Source of the DNA: Eutreptiella sp. 'Long Island Sound 2002'
Taxonomy: Eukaryota > Euglenozoa > Euglenophyceae > Eutreptiales > Eutreptiaceae
Length of the DNA: 64,000 nt
NCBI GenBank assembly: GCA_964036045.1
Contig: OZ038395.1
Coordinates: 8,486,547-8,550,546 of the forward strand
Reading direction: 5' to 3'
This document shows positions 40,630 through 58,463 of this stretch, piece by piece. Both the position numbers and the translations under genes were made by a program. Under the pieces are notes generated by a model. The model searched no databases. It had not been told where the DNA came from and saw nothing but the letters and a program-made list of their open reading frames with translations. Within the stretch, counting starts at the first letter, position 1. Each line of letters starts with the position of its first letter.

Positions 40630-41930
40630 CTACTCAGCAGCCATGTGAGGACATCAACCCAACGGAGAGAGCCTGAGGCAGACAGGGGCCATTCACGTGC
40701 ATTAAACTTGTGTTTGTCGCATAAACACGGGGTTCAAAAGATCTTGCAATCTTCACAAAAGCCAGCTTGCATCGGAATCAAATGGAGGCATCGTCAAGAT
40801 TGGTTTGCATCGCTTGCATCGTGCTTTACAATTCTGTTCCTTGGTCCTCTGTGTAATGAAGCTTGAGAGGGACATGAGTTTTGGAATTTATCGACCGAAT
40901 CTGGGAGCAGAGGCCATCTGAACGTGGTGTATGTTGGCCACCTTGGGTGGTAGAGAAATGTACCGATGATTCTTTAAGCCCAATGAAATAATAGAGTTTT
41001 CTTTTGATAATTATTAGAGTCTCCAAAGAGCAACGTAGCTAAGTCAAGTGCAAATACAAGTGAGAAACATCCAAAACTTTGCACCATGTGCGCACTGCAT
41101 GAAGGACATTTCCATAGCCCAAAACACTTGAAAGTAATGGTTGCATGAGGTCGACCAAAATCTAACTTCCGCACAACGCCTGCACCACTTGCAAGCGGTA
41201 CCACCATTCCACCCCCGAATTCCCCCTAAAACTCCCGGAATGGCCCCCCATCATGTTGTAGCATCCCACCATAACACCATGAATCTCCTCAAAATTGCTT
41301 GCATCTACCTACAACTCCTTTCACATCACCGTCACCTACTAGCATCTCCCCACAGCTCCAATGGGTTGATCATTTCCCAACAAACTCACATCAGAGACTA
41401 GCTTCAATGGCCAATCGACCAGTTGTTTTGCTAATTGTTCCAGCCTTTTGCAAATTGATTCCACCAACCTATCATCTGTTCCACAATTTCATTTTTACCC
41501 ACATTGCACTTGTGGCAGATGATTGCATGAGGTCTGGGCCTAAGCCCTTGGACAGGGGCTTGGTGGGGGGGGGGGGGGGGTGAGTGGTGGTGTGTGGCCC
41601 GGGGCCTTGAGCGGCCCCTGCGTCCCAGGGAGGGAATGGCCCGGTGTGTGTGTGTTCGGGGGGGGGGGGGGTCTCATGTGGTGGCCATGTGGAGTGTGGG
41701 GGGCCCGGTGGGGGTGGGGGCTGGTGTGCTGCCCCCCCGTGGATAGAGATGAGTGGTGGATTTGGACCTTTTGTCCACTTGGGCCCCATGGACCAGGAAC
41801 AGAGCACTGGCATGCACATGGGTAGTAGCGGATCCATTACTTGAGGGGGGCTTGTTGGAGCCTGAGATGGGGCTCAAAGGTTGAGGCAAGCCCTCTAGAG
41901 TGTCACCCCCTGGTGAGTGGACAACAGGTT
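40630..41930. other. No recognisable gene
   Basis: AT-richer sequence at 40630-41500 is followed by G tracts at 41565-41580 and 41660-41672. Open frames are short and lack motifs. Confidence 0.4.
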
Positions 41931-41935
41931 GACTG

Positions 41936-42208
41936 TCAACAAGGCCCACATGTACATTTGCAGCCCCGGAGGGCCCACATATACATTTGCAGCCCCGGAG
42001 GGCCCACATGTACATTTGCAGCCCCGGAGGGCCCACTTGTGCATTTGGAGCCCCTGAGGGCCCACATGTACATTTGCAGCTCCGGAGGGCCCACATGTAC
42101 ATTTGCAGCTCCGGAGGGCCCACATGTACATTTGCAGCTCCGGAGGGCCCACATGTACATTTGCAGCCCCGGAGGGCCCACATGTACATTTGCAGCTCCG
42201 GAGGGCCA
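41936..42208. repeat. 30-bp minisatellite, 9 copies
   Basis: The unit is 'gggcccacatgtacattt' plus 'gcagccccggag', with a c/t alternation (cagccccgg or cagctccgg). The 30-bp period keeps frames open on both strands; the Cys/Gly/Pro peptides are by-products. Confidence 0.95.
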
Positions 42209-42294
42209 GGCACGGTACCACTGTGTGACCCAACATGCTTGATGTCAACCCCAATCCCCTGTGACCACACACACCGGCACAACAACCACGCCGG

Positions 42295-42423
42295 CACGGG
42301 TGGGCCGTCCCCTCGCTTTTAGACGCGACTCCCCCCCCCAGTAGAAGTGGGCCGAAGGCCCCTTGGGGGGGGGGGGGGGGGGGGGGAGTCGCGTACCCAA
42401 ACCGAGGAGACGGCCCACCCGTG
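42295..42423. mobile_element. hAT-like MITE, CACGGGTGG family, short form
   Basis: The 129-bp element has terminal inverted repeats of about 40 bp starting CACGGGTGGGCCGTC. It is flanked by a perfect 8-bp duplication, CACGCCGG, at 42287-42294 and 42424-42431. The centre is 'gtagaagtgggccgaaggcc' and a G tract of about 22. Eight-base duplications and C-A...T-G ends suit hAT elements. There is no coding content. Confidence 0.8.
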
Positions 42424-43045
42424 CACGCCGGCGTCTCCCGCTCACTTACACTACGGTGTGGTCCACTGGGGCTGTCCTAGTCCGCTCAGCCTTGGAACGA
42501 GATCGCCAGGACTGGGGACCAGGCAGGGAAGGACACGCTGGCCTATAATCCAGGCCCCAGTGAGGCCCTGTCCCAACCCAACCCAACCCCAGAGGCAAGC
42601 CCCCCCCCCCCCCCCAACGCACTGGTGGCATTTTTGGCAGAAATCTTTGTAACAAAAGAAACGAAGTTATGGGCCAGTCAGTTTTTGAGGCAAGCTTCAT
42701 CGGCCAGTTTACAATGGCACTAACGTGTTCGTGTGGTATGGGCCCTCCGAAAATCAATTCCATTGCTAGTAGTACCCGGCATCTAGCCCACTACCATTTC
42801 TTTGAACTTCCCACTTGTGGAAGATGATCCCCAAACACACGGCGCCCGGGGTTAAGCCCTCGGACATAGAGGTCGAGGGTACATGCTTTGTATGATATTC
42901 TCCACTTGGCTTCCAAGTGGTTTTTGTATTCCATATAGCACCCACAAATGTGGTCTGCATTACCCAAGGTGTATATTCTTTGTCTGTTGGTTTAATTCAC
43001 TCTAACTTGTGGTAGACTGCATGCCCTGATACATACAAGCATGTT

Positions 43046-43190
43046 GTTGGGGGGAGTCCTTGCACTATGCATGCACTATGCACTACTTTTAGACCAAAGT
43101 CCCCCCTGGAACAGGCCCAGACACACCCCTCCTGAACGCCCTCAAAATCAGGCCACCTTAGCTACCCTCGCTAGACATGTGGTACCTTCC
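43046..43190. repeat. Repeat E, copy 3
   Basis: 'gagtccttgcact' is followed by the core 'atgcatgcactatgcac', 'tacttttagacc', 'cccagacacacccc' and 'ctcaaaatcaggccacc'. The core has changed from GCGC to ATGC but keeps its repeat structure. Confidence 0.7.
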
Positions 43191-43194
43191 TATA

Positions 43195-45820
43195 AAACAT
43201 CATGCAAAATGGAACAGGCCATGAGCAACGGTGGTCACCACCCCAGGCATCACACCCCCAACAACATGCAAGCTTCTTTCTATCCATTTGTCACCTTATT
43301 AAGCACATTCATGCAACTGCATCATTAATGAGCCCATGCCAAGCTTCCCCCCCATTGTATGCAGGCTTGCTCCTCGTATGGCCGGCAATACACACTGCTA
43401 TCTGCTCTCCCTGATTCATTTCTGGGGTTGCAGGGGTGTAAGGAATAAAGATGGAAATGCAGGAGACACCAGTGCACGTTGGCGACAACATATGAAGACT
43501 TGTGGGCATTGATCACTGTTCAAGCAGAGTCACCAGGTGAGTCTGTCATGGTGGGTCTCATCTCTTCCCGGTATAAATTTGCACTTCATTGACTGGTATG
43601 ACATGTGCTTAGTTGTTGTCTGGCCAAGCTGGCATGCGCACTGCATAGCCCACCGCTCGGACGAATCGTCTCTGTATGTCTCTTCTACCCTTTCACCCAC
43701 ATCCCCTCTAGTATTCCCTCCACTCTCTCCTATATCAGCACATGTGCCTGGTGGCAGTCCACTGCCTGGAGGGGGGCGGGGGGCTTGCACGGGGCGAACC
43801 TATATCAGACTATGTTATCAGGAACTGCCCCGTCTTCCCATGCCTGAAAACAGCCCCACAAGCACAACTGTCGGCACAAACAGCAACACGCAGCGACGTG
43901 GTGCTCCAGCTTTGCCGTTTCACACTTCCAATGTACTCATTTAACTTCTCCCAGGGTACTGAAACGTAAACGAGGTTCCCTCAGATCCGACAGGTGACAT
44001 ACATGGCAGATGCATACGGACCTGCCCAAACCCCGACAGCCCATGGCTGCCTAGGGTCCGTCTGGCTTTAATTGTTGCACTCCGCCGCACCCAGTGCCCC
44101 CCAAGACCCACTGAAGCAGAGACACCAGAGACGCAGTGCCAAGTATCTACAAACATGCGACATCCGCATGTGCGCCAAGTGCCAGACAGTGGGGGGAGGG
44201 GATAGGTGAGGCAACCAGAGTGGTGGTCCTGCGTCAACATGGGGCACAGAGGGTGATTTGGGGGTTATCATCTGTTTCCCCGCGCCTTCTTGCCGTCGAC
44301 AGTAGCACCCCCCCCCCCCTTCACAAAAACAAGTGCTGTCATGAGAATGGCGCAGATGCCATTGGCTGGTTTTGGGTGGGGCTGAAGCAGATTCTGTGAC
44401 GCCGAAAGCTCACCGCCAACTGGGGGTGTATCTGGAGAGTAGTTGCGGGGCACGTAAGGTGGGGGCGTCCAGGGGCATATGTCAAAGAGACACTGGCAGA
44501 AATGTTGGAATACTTCCACTGAAATAGCACAGTGGTAGCGGAGGCAGTGCCGGATTTGACACAGCACCGTGTGATGTTGCGTACAATCGTCGGATCTAGC
44601 CAAGAACAGCGTCTGCTGGTGGACACGCAGTGGCAGTTTCGGGCTCCCAGTTTACCGGGGTCAGAAATTAATGGCTACTTTAGTGGACACTCGGCGCTGC
44701 TCGACTATGCGGTTGCAGACACAGCAAATGTGCACTTTCGGGACAATGAAACGCGCAATGGTGACAACAACAGTCACAGTACCCCCCGCACGGTTACATG
44801 AAGGTTGTCACGTGTGTGTTGTTGGAGCTGTGCTCAGGGCTGCCTGAGAGGTTGGGAGCGCGTTCATGACGCCACCGTGACGATGCCCAGTACCCCCCCC
44901 CCCCCAAGGGAAGTATTAGAAGGGGGGAGGGGGGGGGGATGACTGAGATCCAAAAGGCTGTGTACCAACAATGGCCCAACAACATGTTCCCACGATGGTC
45001 ACTTTGGTCTGGGGGGGGGGGGGGGTTACCCCCCCCTCCTCCTCCTCCTACGGCGTACGGCCGTTCTGATACCCCCCCCCCCCGAAGGAGAGGTGCAGGG
45101 TATAGCCCTCAAAAGAGGGCACGCAACGTCAGCGCACAAACATCCTCAGAATTGGCACCGTAGGCGCTTTTCGACTCGAAACAAAATAGCCCCCCCCCCC
45201 TCCCCCTGGGCCCAAATTGGCCCCCAAATTTACACAGCCCCCCACGCACCTGCTCTCCACCCCCTTCACTCCCCGGCTGAGGAAAGCCAGGCCACAAAGT
45301 GCCATGCCAAGCATGTGCACGAGCGCCTGCCGACGAGGCGATCCCGTGGTATCTGCGCCGCCGAAGCAGCATTCCGAGGGGCTCGAGGTTTGCACAAAAG
45401 TTCTGGGATCCGCTTGGCATTTGCACGATTGGCATTGGGGTCAATGCCAATTTGAGTTTGAGGGCAACAACAACAACAGTGGGCCAATTGGCATCGGGAC
45501 AGCAGCACGTAGTGGGGAACAACTGCAGCGGTAACCACACAAAACCCTGAAGCTGATCACAAATGTGACGGAGGGGGGGGAAGGGGGGGGGGCAGGAATA
45601 TCATCAGGCGGCTCTTGGTGCCTCAAAGTGCCACCATTCGAAAATTTTGCACCGGATTTTCCCAACGGTATTCAATAATGGGTGCCCAAGTTCCCCTGCC
45701 CCAACTCTTTCCACACACCAACCCACCCTCCACGTAGTGCAACGACCGGTCCATGGATGCCCCGCCCATGGGTGCTCACCCCGACCAGACGTGCCTCTAG
45801 TGTCTGGCAGGGAAACTATT
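43195..45820. other. No recognisable gene; G/C tracts
   Basis: C tracts near 44308, 44895, 45070 and 45190 and G tracts near 44925, 45010 and 45575 stand out. Open frames are short; I see no motif in them. Confidence 0.35.
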
Positions 45821-45824
45821 TCTC

Positions 45825-45965
45825 AGTAGCGATCGGCCCCGTATCGAAGGTCCCTCAGTAATACCCGCCCCCTGCACCACCAGAACTCAGTAGGAACGCG
45901 CCGCGTCCAGCGTGTGGCTCAGTAGGACCCTGCTCCATCTGAACATGTCTGAGCCGGCAGAGCTA
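45825..45965 (-). repeat. Repeat G, copy 3 (inverted)
   Basis: The minus strand reads 'gctcagacatgttcagatgg', 'gggtcctactgagccacacg', 'gttcctactgagttctggtg' and 'tattactgagggacc', matching copies at 5960 and 21838. Confidence 0.75.
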
Positions 45966-46354
45966 GTGGCAAGTCTGGCCCCGACAGAGCCGCCTGGTTT
46001 TCACAGCCTATGGCAGTAGTCTTCACCCAAGGACGGGATCTCCAATGGGACTATCAGTCAGTGCTGCTCCCATGTCTAGGCCTCCGCCAACACACGCGCC
46101 TCCCCGGCCTTGGGAGTCCCAGGGCGAACACGTGCGCTCATGGTGGACCCGGCCTTCGGTCACCGTTCAAGGGGCCGTGATCCACCCTGCGGATGGCGGA
46201 ACGCCTCAACTGTGCCCCCCCCCCCCCCCCGCCCCCGCCCGCATCCCCCGTTGCACTGGGCGATGGTGGCCGGCGCCCACGGATTCTACCGGATTCTACC
46301 GGAGTGCACGCAGACACCCGCACCGCCACCCTCCCTCGGCGCGGAGGCCCCGGC

Positions 46355-51793
<5,439 letters not shown>

Positions 51794-52087
51794 CCTGCCG
51801 GCTGTTAGGCACCCTGAGCGCACAGAAGGGGCAGGTGCATCATTCCTTGTTTGGGGGGGTCTGGCGTCCCTGGGAACCAATTGCGACGGTTCTTTTGGTG
51901 GCGGAAGTCCATGGGCCACCGTGACATAGTGCCAGCCCATCATACACAGGGGTACACCCTGCATGGTCCAGATGTTTTGTTTTGCTGCTGGGATAGGGGC
52001 ACAAACACCATTCACACCACAACTGTTTGCTGTTGCAGAAAACGTTTACTAGTGAGAATACTTCTTGCGAGCCGCAGGCGCCGCAGG

Positions 52088-52297
52088 CAGGGATGCACTA
52101 CAAGGGAAGGGGCCTTGGAGGCGGCCCCAGAAGCAGTTAGACAGGCGGTTGGAGGAGGTTGCCAAAGCTGTTGGGGGCAGTTACTGTCGGTCACAAATGC
52201 CACTCAAGCGCGCACTTGCCGTCAGGGGGACAGTGGCTGGGCATAGACTAGGCGTCCTGGAGGGAGGGGGGGGTCCCCCCCTTCTAATGCATCCCTG
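52088..52297 (+). mobile_element. hAT-like MITE family A, full copy
   Basis: The 210-bp element starts CAGGGATGCACTACAAGG and ends 'ccttctaatgcatccctg'. Target copies are GCCGCAGG (52080-52087) and GCCGCAGA (52298-52305), 7 of 8 identical. It lies 0.3 kb upstream of the ligase start codon, in the opposite orientation. Confidence 0.82.
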
Positions 52298-52299
52298 GC

Positions 52300-52980
52300 C
52301 GCAGAGTTCCAGAAACATGGTTTATTTCGGACTATTGAGGAAACAAACCTCATTCCCTACTTCCTAGTTAACAGTGCATGTTGATCTTTTGACACCATTG
52401 CTCCGTCAATGTGAAGGATACGGCCCCGGATCAACGTGCAAAAGCGTGCATGGGAGTCTCCCCCTTCAACTGTGGGTAAGGCGGAGGGGCATTACTCCCT
52501 CGGTCAAGGCTGCGGCAACTGCACTTGGTGAGGTTTAGGTTTAAGCACATGTGGGTTTGGGATTGGGCACTGTGTTGGCAATGGAATATTTGTAACCAAG
52601 AGGAGCCACCCCTTGCACCACTCATAGAAAAAAAAGCAACAACAACCTCAATACAAGTCACATGGGCTTCAGGTCAACAATGCACAAACTGCAATGTTCA
52701 TTAATCCAATCAAACTAGGGTGGGGGGAAAAAGGTTCGCGGCAGGGAGCTGCTCGTTCAGGCCCGATTTTTTTTTTTTTTGAGCCAGGATTGGTCATCAG
52801 CCTGCCACTTCATCAGGGCAACCCTCGCCTGCATAAGGGCACTTGAATGACACCCCCCCCCCCTGCGCAAACATTTTTCCCGCCTCCCCTCCCCTACTAA
52901 GCCAAAGCCGTGCTGATGATCTCCTACTCGACAAACATGCCATAAGCACACCGTGTGCACTACTCCACATCCGGGTACCA
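52300..52980. other. No recognisable gene
   Basis: Mixed sequence with a T run at 52769-52780 and a C tract at about 52852. The open frames carry no motif. Confidence 0.35.
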
Positions 52981-52984
52981 GGGT

Positions 52985-53185
52985 ACGGTGGGGGGTAGGG
53001 GGGTCAAAATCGAAAAATTCATTGGGGGATCATTTTCTGGCCCGAAATGCTGATTGTACAAGGGGTTGGGCATCCGGTACCACAACTTGGGGTATGCTAC
53101 GCGAACGACCCCAAAAAAAGGGGGGGGGTATATGACGCATGCGCCTGCGCTCAATCTAACAACCATCTTCAAGGTGATTTCACCA
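52985..53185 (-). repeat. Dispersed repeat B, copy 4 (inverted)
   Basis: The minus strand reads 'gtgaaatcaccttgaagatg', 'ttgttagattgagcgcaggc', 'cgttcgcgtagcatacccca' and 'caaccccttgtaca', as in copies 1-3 but more diverged. Confidence 0.75.
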
Positions 53186-53189
53186 CCAT

Positions 53190-54950
53190 TGGAAATGTCA
53201 AACCTCAAGCTGCATCACGCACACCCTAACATGCAAGCCCATGCCCCCTTCAGAGTCAGAAAGATTTACAACTTGAATTGCCACTGAAAGCAGCAATAGT
53301 GCACAACATCCAAAAAAGAACCTGCTGTTCCTTACAATTGCCCCAAAACCATTGACCCACAGAATGCAGTGCCATCGGCATCTTCACTGCCTTGCGGACA
53401 CCCCCGAATTTCGCCAGTGGAGAACTTCGTCACCTTCCTTAAGGACGAAATCTTCGCACGAGATTATCCCCCTCCACAGAGGCTTTGTGCAAATTGCAAA
53501 ATCATCAGAATCTTGTTGGGCCCAATGTTTGCTCACCAAGCCCATCCCCATGTTGATCTAGCGCACCGGGCGTTCAAATCCCAAACCTGCGCCAATGCCA
53601 AAGTGGCCCACTCTTTGTGCAAATCTCAAGCGCATCCCAATGCCAATTGGGCCCAGTTTTTTGAAACCTGACACCCATCACAACATCAATTCCGCACACT
53701 GCCGTGCACTCCCATGCTCACTGCAATGCCAATTTCGCCCACCTTTGTGCAGGTCCCAAGCTGGCCCTGCTTTGGAGCACTGCTGTTGCAATTCTCAAAC
53801 TAGATCAAATGCGAAGTGGTGCCCATGTTTTGTGCAAGGGGGCCGGTTTGGTCCACTTTATGCCAATCCCAAGCCACTTTTGTAGCATTTCCCAAACTGT
53901 TCACATCACCTATCTGGAAATTGGGTTTGTAAATCCCCAGCTGGTCACGGGCTTCTGCAAACCCTCAATGCCAATTTGGTTGAATCCCGGTTGTTATTTG
54001 GCTCAACACAACACGCTGTTCCACCTGGGGTCCGTTGGTGTGTGCACAGCACTTGAGGAATTGGTCCACGCTCATTCCAGGTCAATCGCAATGCCAACTT
54101 GGGCCATCCCGCAACACCAATCCGCTTGCTATGCCGGTCTCGTCTACAGGCCTCCCTGTGGACTGTCCCCCGGAAAACACGCGATGGGAGGAACGGTCAC
54201 CAAGTGACTCCCCCGTGCACCGAGATCCAAGAATGGAAAATGAATTGCCACGAATGTTGTCCTTAAGTGTGCTTCGCAAAGTGTCATTCGCTAGTGACCA
54301 CACTATATTTCTGTAGAATAGGCACGAGGAGCTACTTTTTGGAACCGGTAGATCAACGGCTACTTTTTTTTCCAGTGAGGCGTCATTACACCTGCCCGTT
54401 GGCTTTCTCACATTGATGTTGACATGCATCCCTGGCAAACGCTTGGTGGCAGTTGGTGGACTTTGTGCCATGCGTCTAGATGCTTGCTCGTCTCAATAAA
54501 TCCAAACATTGTAAAAATAGGTAGCGTTTGCTGATGTGCGTGCAAAACAACCATGCACGAAACACACCCATACACCCATACACACTGACACACAACCATA
54601 GCATAGCGGAGGGCTCACGTACAATCATACTAGTTGCCTGATTCAAGGGGTATGGGGGAAGGAGGCATTGGGGCTCTGCTACTGCTGACCGAGGGGTTGA
54701 CGTCTCTCCTCCTTAACCACAGTAGAAGGGTGGGATTCCCTACCACGCTTTGCACGCCAGCCAAGGGGGTTCTCCAAAGGGGTTTTCTTACTTTTCTTCG
54801 TATGATTGCTTTGTGAATGCGCGCCTCATCCCGAAACGAACAATCATTCGTCATTTAGTTTGCGCGCAATGCGTTGGTGTGAGACTGTGTGGTTTTGTTT
54901 TGGTGTTGTGTGTTACTTTGGTATGCGAATTGGTGTCATGAGAGTCTCAG
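53190..54950. other. No recognisable gene; loosely repeated 'caatgccaa' words
   Basis: Between 53590 and 54100 'ccaatgccaa', 'gcaaatc' and 'tttgtgcaa' recur at roughly 70-90-bp spacing, a decayed array. Frames are short and lack motifs. Confidence 0.4.
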
Positions 54951-54959
54951 GTGGTTCCC

Positions 54960-55130
54960 AAGTTGCCAACACTTTGGCAACACCTGTCGCCGAGTCCTGG
55001 CGACGTTTGGCAATATTTCAGCAACATTTTGGCAGCATAATGGCCATTCCTGCAACATTTTGGCAACGCCTTCGCAACATGCTGCCAGACCTTCGAAATG
55101 CTTTGGAAACACTATGACAACATGTCACCA
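54960..55130. repeat. Degenerate 'ttttggcaac' array
   Basis: 'cactttggcaacacctg', 'cgtttggcaatatttcagca', 'acattttggcagcat', 'caacattttggcaacgcc' and 'gcaacatgctgccag' follow one another. Confidence 0.55.
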
Positions 55131-55239
55131 CATGTTGGCCAGGCACCCGCTTGCCGTCTCCTCAGCCACGGAGGCATCCACCCGCCGACCCGACAATCCA
55201 CCAGCAACACGAAAAGGCAACCCACCCCAGCCCACCAAC

Positions 55240-55330
55240 CCTGGGCTGAAAGCAGCTTCCAGGGTCGGAATTGAACCCGGGACCCCTCGAGTTACAGGTC
55301 CATTAGCCTTGCCACATAAACCTCAGTCAT
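55240..55330 (-). other. tRNA-like element (A and B boxes)
   Basis: On the minus strand 'tggcaaggctaatgg' resembles an A box and GGTTCAATTCC is a B box. A GGACC/GGTCC arm forms between them. The box spacing (about 37 bp) is short for a tRNA, so a SINE or relic is likelier. Confidence 0.35.
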
Positions 55331-55624
55331 CCCCTCATGGCTAAGGCCTGGCCAAGTCGGCATTTGAATTGGCACAATTACCCTGCCACCCCTGAAGACA
55401 GCCCCCCCCCCCCTCCCCGGGGCTTGATCAGTCCTGTCTGTAGGGGTGGGTGGGGGAGGCAACTGCAGATTTCTATAAAAAACTGTCGTGCTCAATTTGG
55501 AGTGTATCTTCATGACTTCCACGTACCTACATTTTGAAGAACATGTGCCATTCCATGCTGTACATATTCTGTGTTGACTTCCTCATGCAGACACATCATC
55601 CAAATTCTGAGGTTGTGTGGCAAA

Positions 55625-56291
55625 CACGGGGGGGCCGTCCCCTCGCTTTTAGACGCGACTCCCCCCCCAGTAGAAGTGGGCCGAAGGCCCCTAGGGGGGG
55701 GGGGGGGGGGGGGGGGGCTTTTTGGGGGGGGGGGGGCTAGCCGCCGAGGAGGGCTTCTCTAAGGGACTTGCTAGTCGCTGCTAGTTGCCGGGGGGGGGAG
55801 GGGGGCTAGGGGAGGGGGTTAGCAAAGGTCTAGTTCAGTTTGGCAGAGACGCGGTGGCCTAAGGGGTTACTCTACAACAACGGAGGCCTCCACTCTACCT
55901 CCTCACCAATGCAAAGGTGGTTGTAGGCGCCCACACCCCCTGCCTGGGGAGGGCCGTTTATATATGCTGTCCTCTCCGACACGGCCCGTCACACCGGAGA
56001 GCAGCTGGGTGCCTGGCAGGTTGCCCAGGCCTACGAGGCACCCGATTAGTTTTTTTTTTCCTTCGCGGTGTGGGTTTGCTGAAATGGATTGAGTCAAGAA
56101 GCGTCGGAGTCCTACCTCAACCCTACATTCCCGGGGGTCCCCAGCAAAGGGGACAAAATTTTCGGGCGCCTTCGGCGCCACCCTATGTATGGCTAGTAGC
56201 CGACCCTTGGTAACTAAGTGGGCCCGGAGGGCCCGGAGGGGGGGGGGGGGGGGGAGTCGCGTACCTGGACCGAGGAGACGGCCCACCCGTG
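55625..56291. mobile_element. hAT-like element, CACGGGTGG family, long form
   Basis: The left end is CACGGGGGGGCCGTCCCC at 55625, and the right end is the inverse of CACGGGTGGGCCGTC, ending at 56291. A perfect 8-bp duplication, GTGGCAAA, lies at 55617-55624 and 56292-56299. Length is 667 bp against 129 bp for the copy at 42295. The extra 0.5 kb carries long G tracts, 'gctagtcgctgctagttgcc' and a repeat K unit. I see no transposase in it. Confidence 0.8.
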
Positions 56292-56299
56292 GTGGCAAA

Positions 56300-58460
56300 G
56301 TATGCACGTGGCCTGTGTGGATCCCATCCATCTTTTCCAGGGGCGCCCACAGAGCACGTTCGGCTTTTCCGAGGTGTGTGGGATCGGACAAAGCAATTCC
56401 ACACAGTGCCTCTGAACCACTAGAGGTGAAGAACAATGCATATGGTCTACGGTCTCAATGTTGGCTTCTGTGTCCCTTTCCTTGTTGTTTTGCCACCCAG
56501 GCACCTGCAAGATGTACCAACGACCATCCAGACACCGGCAATTAACAGCAAACACCCAGATCTCAACAAGGCGTCCCGTGCAGGTTCACCTGCAGGCTGG
56601 GCAGCATGCTGGGCCCTTGGCTTTGGTGGCACAGCCTGGTCACAGGGCACCACGTCTTTGGGAACAAGGTCCCGTGGGCGTCTCTCCCTAATGAAAGGCA
56701 GTTTGTTACCACCAGGATGCACCAGCAAATATCCACGAGTGTGCAGGAATCAGCAAGCCATAAGAAGCCACACAAAACAGGTTCACAAACTAGTACAACA
56801 TGCTTTATTGCAAACAATTTTCCAAAGAAATATTGAGTGCACTCTGGGATACGCAATGTGCCGCACAACGTATGTCCAATCCCCCCACCATAGCACATTT
56901 GCGCGCCGCAGGCAAGGCAAAGGGTACTCGGGGAACTGGGCTTAATAGGTCCTGATGGTGCCTGCAAGGACATGGCTGGTTCAAGACCCCCGCACCAAAA
57001 CCATCAATTGCCCTTGTGCAAGCAGCAAGGAGAAGAGGCTTTCTCACCGTAAACAACATGGCTGTCCAAGCGTTTCTCACACAGATTGAAAAGGTGCACA
57101 GCAAGCAGGTGCACCTTGAAATCTTGGAGGGGCACATTTTGCAGACCAAAGAAACGCTCCGAGAATTGTGCCTGTGGAAGTCAAATAGCAGGCAGGAACA
57201 TCTGCTACCTCACTACCTCTCTCCACCAATCGTTTTATTAACCTACTGGGGCTTTGTTTGGCAATTATAGACACTGAGGCAAGCGGGTCTGGTGTGCACA
57301 CACACCCTGACTTATTTCCGCTCGTGCTGCCCTTCCTTTCCTGTCTTGAGGTCACACTAACATGGTGTTCTGCCCCTCATGCACACATATGCGTCGGAGG
57401 TGGGCGTGGCACATGTGCACCTCAGTCGAAGGGAACGGCCCGAAGACAGCGATGACAAGCAATAAAATTTGATAGCCACCGAGCTATGGCACAATGCAAC
57501 CAAGCAATGGCTGTAGGCAGGTGAGGGTACACTGAATGGGTTTGAGGTCGTTGCCATCCATCATTGATCCTCTCAAAGCCATGTTGCAGGCCAAGCAACT
57601 GGTGGTCGGTGTAAGAACAAACGGGCAAATAAGGTCATGGTACAACGTACCCCATGAAAGAAATGAAAGACACCCAGAGCAGTATGCCAGCAGTGCAGAC
57701 ATCTGTCCAAAATACATGGTAGTGTCGTGATCCCACTCCATTCGCGATCTTGACTGGCGCTTAATGGTGCGCTGCTGCTATTCTTCGGGATGCAGTGGGA
57801 CATAGTCGGGCATTTCAGACCAATATACATACCAGACACACACAGAAATTGCGCTTTTGAAGAGACACATTGGTTTCTAAGCCAATTAGAAACCACTGGA
57901 TTCATCCTGGATCCAATGCTTACAGAGCAAAGCACCAGCATAGAGAACGCCTCGTATCTCCACTGAACCCAGGGACAGCCATGCAAACCAGCGCGACACG
58001 CCATGAAATTCCCTTGCTGTGGTTGGAGACTGCAGCAATTTGCGTGGGTTGCGGGTGGGGGTGATCACTGTAGCATAACCGATCTGAAAAGCAGAAAAAC
58101 AATTTTCATCAGCCAACACGGAAGCCCTGGGGCGGGGGGGGGGGGGGGCTGTAACGTGCTGGAGAACAGGAGCCCTGTCATCAACAGCTGTACGACACCG
58201 TAATGCAGCACTTACAGACACATTGAGTTATTGAGTTACGCCACGTCCACGACCTTACGGAAATTTCGGGGACGAGCGGTGGTTCCATCAGAGGATTTAA
58301 GCGCACTACAAAGCCAGAGGGGACCCAGGTCACGAGCATTGTCAAGACAACAGAGGGTTTCGGCCGTATTGTAAGCCACCAGCAGTCGACGGCAAGGTAA
58401 GGCAACTGGCTGGGGGCTTTTAGATCCACAGTTATGGGGTTTGCTTGCTATAATGCATCT
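56300..58460. other. No recognisable gene
   Basis: Several 60-140-residue frames on both strands lack recognisable motifs. A G tract lies at 58133-58148. I see no repeat family of this window. Confidence 0.35.
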
Positions 58461-58463
58461 TTC

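Noticed and set aside
41674-42322. Cys/Gly-rich frames over the 30-bp repeat
   Set aside because: Several frames on both strands are open because the period is a multiple of three; no start context or domain.
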